A stretch of 64,000 bases of DNA from Rhodeus uyekii (taxonomy: Eukaryota > Chordata > Actinopteri > Cypriniformes > Acheilognathidae), in assembly GCA_037043235.1 (NCBI GenBank), contig JAWRVZ010000075.1:1074001-1138000 (forward strand), read 5' to 3'. The translations under genes were made by a program, and so were the position numbers. Position 1 is the first letter of the stretch, and every line of letters starts with the position of its first letter. This document shows positions 61,251 to 64,000 of this stretch, piece after piece. Below the pieces are notes generated by a model. The model saw only the letters and a program-made list of their open reading frames with translations, was not told the DNA's origin and searched no databases.

Positions 61251-63072
61251 TTATTCTTTTTCTTCTGCCATTGAAGTCTATGACAGCCCATAGAACCGTA
61301 AGCGGGAAAATGAAAAAAAGTTGGCACACTCATAAAGGACAGTCCAATCATTGACCATAGCAAAATTGAAGTCTCTAACTCAATCTCTATAGCGCCACCA
61401 ACTGTCCAAAGTTGCACTCACGTTTACGTAAATAACTTTTGAACCGTATGTCCTAGAAACAAAATTCTTTTGTCAACTAATTCCTTGGCTCAAGACGATT
61501 CGATTGCACCCTATGACGTCATTTTCCGTCATGAATATTTTCCCGCCATTTTGAATTTTATGAAAAACATACTTTTTCGAACTCCTCCTAGGCCGTTTGT
61601 CCGATTTTCACGAAAATTGAACCACATCATCTCCAGACCATGGTGACAAAAAGTTATCCAAAGAAAGTTGAAATGTCAAACCGTTTATGAATAACTCACG
61701 AAAGAATCCGATGTAATGATCGCAAAAATGAAATTGAGGCTCTATCTCCACAACGCATTAGCGTTTTCTGACCAAACTCGGTGTGTGTTATGTCAATCAT
61801 GGTCTGAGGCTACCTGCAGAGTTTTGGCGCTGTGCCCCCTAGTGGTCAGGAGATATGAAAAAGTGACATTTTTCCTTACAACTCCTGAACGCTTTGTCCA
61901 AAAATCATAAAACTGGTCTCGGTAGATTCAGTGCATCTTGCCGAGTCGTGCGATACCAAATTTTCCCATATCGGCCATTTAGAGTGTCGGCCATTTTGAA
62001 TATTGTCATAAATTGCTATATTTAACAAATGGATTGGCGTATCGTTACGAAACTCAATATGTGTCTTCGGCACCTAACCTTGATACGGCACAAAAAGTTT
62101 GGGGGCAGCGCCACCTTGTGGTCAAAAGTTATAACCAAATTTACAAATATGCTAATAACTTTTGATGACGTTAACCTATTGTAAAACAAATGGTCTTAAT
62201 GTGTTCATTGGGTCAAGCCGAGACCATAGATACCAAATATGTCATATTCGGCCAAACCTCCGATTTGCCATGTTATTTTTCTATGAAAACCTACTTTTTC
62301 GAACTCCTCCCCAACCGTTTGTTCAATTTTCACCAAAATTGAATCACATCATCTTCAGACCCTGATGACAAAAAGTTATAGAAATTAAGTTGATTCGCCA
62401 AACTGTTTTCGATAAAATTGCAATCGAATTTGACCAAATGGCCACCAAAAAAAGCGAGGCGTCTATCTCTGCAACGCATTAGCCTATTCTGACCAAACTT
62501 TCTGTGTGCCGTGTCAATCATGATCTGAGGCTACCTGCAGAGTTGTGGCGCTGTGCCCCCTAGTGTTCAGGAGTTATGAAAAACTGACTTTTTTGCTTAT
62601 AACTTCTGAACCCTTTGGCCAAAAATCATGAAACTGGTCTCTTTAGATCCAGTGGGTCATGCCGAGTCCTGTGATACCAAATATTCCCATATCGGCCATT
62701 TTGAGCATCTGCCATTTCGATTTTTCTTATAAGATGCTATGTTTAACAAACACATGACTTTAGTGCTCTCTCAGCAATGGTTTACCCAATTGAAAGCAAA
62801 CTTTGCATGTGTCAATGTCACCACACTCTCAATGTACCACATGAATTGACACTACAATTTGGTTACAGCGCTGCCTGTTGGTTGAATGTGATAAACCATT
62901 AAATCGAATTACTAAAGACCGTATTGTTGATTTTTCAGCCATTTAGACTTAAGTCATATTGAAACGTCTTTAGATTCTTACTGCCGTTGGTCTGATGATG
63001 CCAGCCATGTCGGCATGACATTTAATGCCCTCCTTGCGCTTGGCCCCGTAATGGCTGCTAGCAGCTATATTT
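61251..63072 (+). repeat. Family G unit 4 (long form, no head)
   Basis: Again no head. The 720-bp module is present twice (CGAACTCCTCC near 61578 and near 62299). The complete tail ends GCTGCTAGCAGCTATATTT, joined to the next head. Confidence 0.9.
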
Positions 63073-63183
63073 AGGGGCCAAGCACCGAAGGTGCGGAGGC
63101 ACCTATTGTTTTTGTTCCGGTTCTTTATTATTAGGGGCCAAGCACCGAAGGTGCGGAGGCACCTATTGTTTTTGTTCCGGTTC

Positions 63184-63216
<33 letters not shown>

Positions 63217-64000
63217 TTTTTCTTCTGCCATTGAAGTCTATGACAGCCCATAGAACCGTAAGCGGGAAAATGAAAAAAAGTTGGCACACTCATAAAGGAC
63301 AGTCCAATCATTGACAATAACAAAATTGAAGTCTCTAACTCAATCTCTATAGCGCCACCAACTGTCCAAAGTTGCACTCACGTTTACGTAAATAACTTTT
63401 GAACCGTATGTCCTAGAAACAAAATTCTTTCGTCCACTAATTCCTTGGCTCAAGACGATTCGAATGCACCCTATGACGTCATTTTCCGTCATGAAAATTT
63501 TCCCGCCATTTTGAATTTTATGAAAAACCTACTTTTTCGTACTCCTCCTAGGCCGTTTGTCCGATTTTCAGGAAACTTGAACCACATCATCTCCAGACAA
63601 TGTGGACAAAACGATATATAAAGAAAGTTGATTCGTCAAACCGTTTACGAATAACTCACGAAAGAATCCGAGGTAATAGTCGCCAAAATGAAATTGAGGC
63701 TTTATCTCCGCAATGCATTAGCCTTTTCTGACCAAACTAGGTGTGTGTTATGTCAATCATGGTCTGAGGCAACCTGCAGAGTTTTGGCGCTGTGCCACCT
63801 AGTGGTCAGGAGTTATGAAAAACTGACTTTTTTGCTTATAACTTCTGAACCCTTCGGCCAAAAATCATGAAACTGGTGTCTTTAGATCCAGTGGGTCATG
63901 CCGAGTCCTGCGATACCAAATATTCCCATATCGGCCATTTTGAGCGTCTGCCATTTCGATTTTTCTTATAAGATGCTATGTTTAACAAACACATGACTTT
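63073..64000 (+). repeat. Family G unit 5 (double head, cut by window edge)
   Basis: Two heads in tandem (63073 and 63133), (TTA)n, then the usual body. The unit runs off the right edge before its tail, so its module number is unknown. Confidence 0.9.

Noticed and set aside
62970..63377. 135-codon minus-strand frame, and similar ones at each family G unit
   Set aside because: The poly-Asn part is the TTA repeat; frames are not conserved between units beyond the underlying DNA repeat.

Overview
This window is nuclear genomic DNA from a teleost fish, most likely a cyprinid or a close ostariophysan. It is intron-rich and AT-rich, with long GT, CA, AT and GATA microsatellites. It also carries Tc1, hAT and pogo/Tigger-like transposons, gypsy and other LTR remnants, and a tRNA-like short interspersed repeat that recurs every few kilobases. 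Real genes are sparse and split into short exons. Almost all open frames over 60 codons are chance or repeat frames.

Four genes can be supported. (1) slc1a7 (glutamate transporter EAAT5): only the first coding exon, minus strand, 3609-3749; the rest lies beyond the left edge. (2) shisal2a (FAM159A): three coding exons, plus strand, 13828-14009, 19868-20004 and 30634-30818, joining to 167 residues. (3) gpx7: three coding exons, minus strand, 48485-48351, 45607-45346 and 45165-45002, joining to 186 residues with an intact catalytic site and a C-terminal ER-retention-like KEEL. (4) Head-to-head with gpx7, a CpG-rich first exon ending at 51189 and a coding exon at 53630-54044. Position suggests tut4 (zcchc11), but its low-complexity N-terminus cannot prove this. 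Splice phases agree at every shisal2a and gpx7 junction. From memory, these genes sit in the same neighbourhood as human 1p32.3, with some intervening human genes absent here.

Layout. 1-3.6 kb is slc1a7 intron with a Tc1-like element; 3.75-13.8 kb is intergenic (second Tc1 copy split by an LTR, a 51-bp minisatellite, a small gypsy element, a LINE scrap, a pogo-like element). 13.8-30.8 kb is shisal2a, whose introns hold many elements, including one hAT element with a perfect 8-bp target duplication. 30.8-45 kb is intergenic, dominated by a 4.1-kb satellite of 30-bp units at 33.56-37.70 kb. 45-48.5 kb is gpx7, with simple-repeat arrays filling intron 1. 48.8-50.8 kb is a minisatellite between the divergent gpx7 and tut4-like promoters. 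51-54 kb is the start of the tut4-like gene, and 54.2-64 kb is its next intron, an array of unusual repeats.

That last array is the most unusual part. Two divergent repeat families share one architecture: a family-specific hairpin head, a non-coding body of internally duplicated modules, an inverted copy of the same head near the tail, then a short terminal hairpin and TATATTTA. The head sequence differs between families, but the stem pairing and the matching inverted copy in the tail change with it. I infer a non-autonomous mobile family, possibly Helentron/HINE-like, that expands locally by head duplication and by gain or loss of a 720-bp module.
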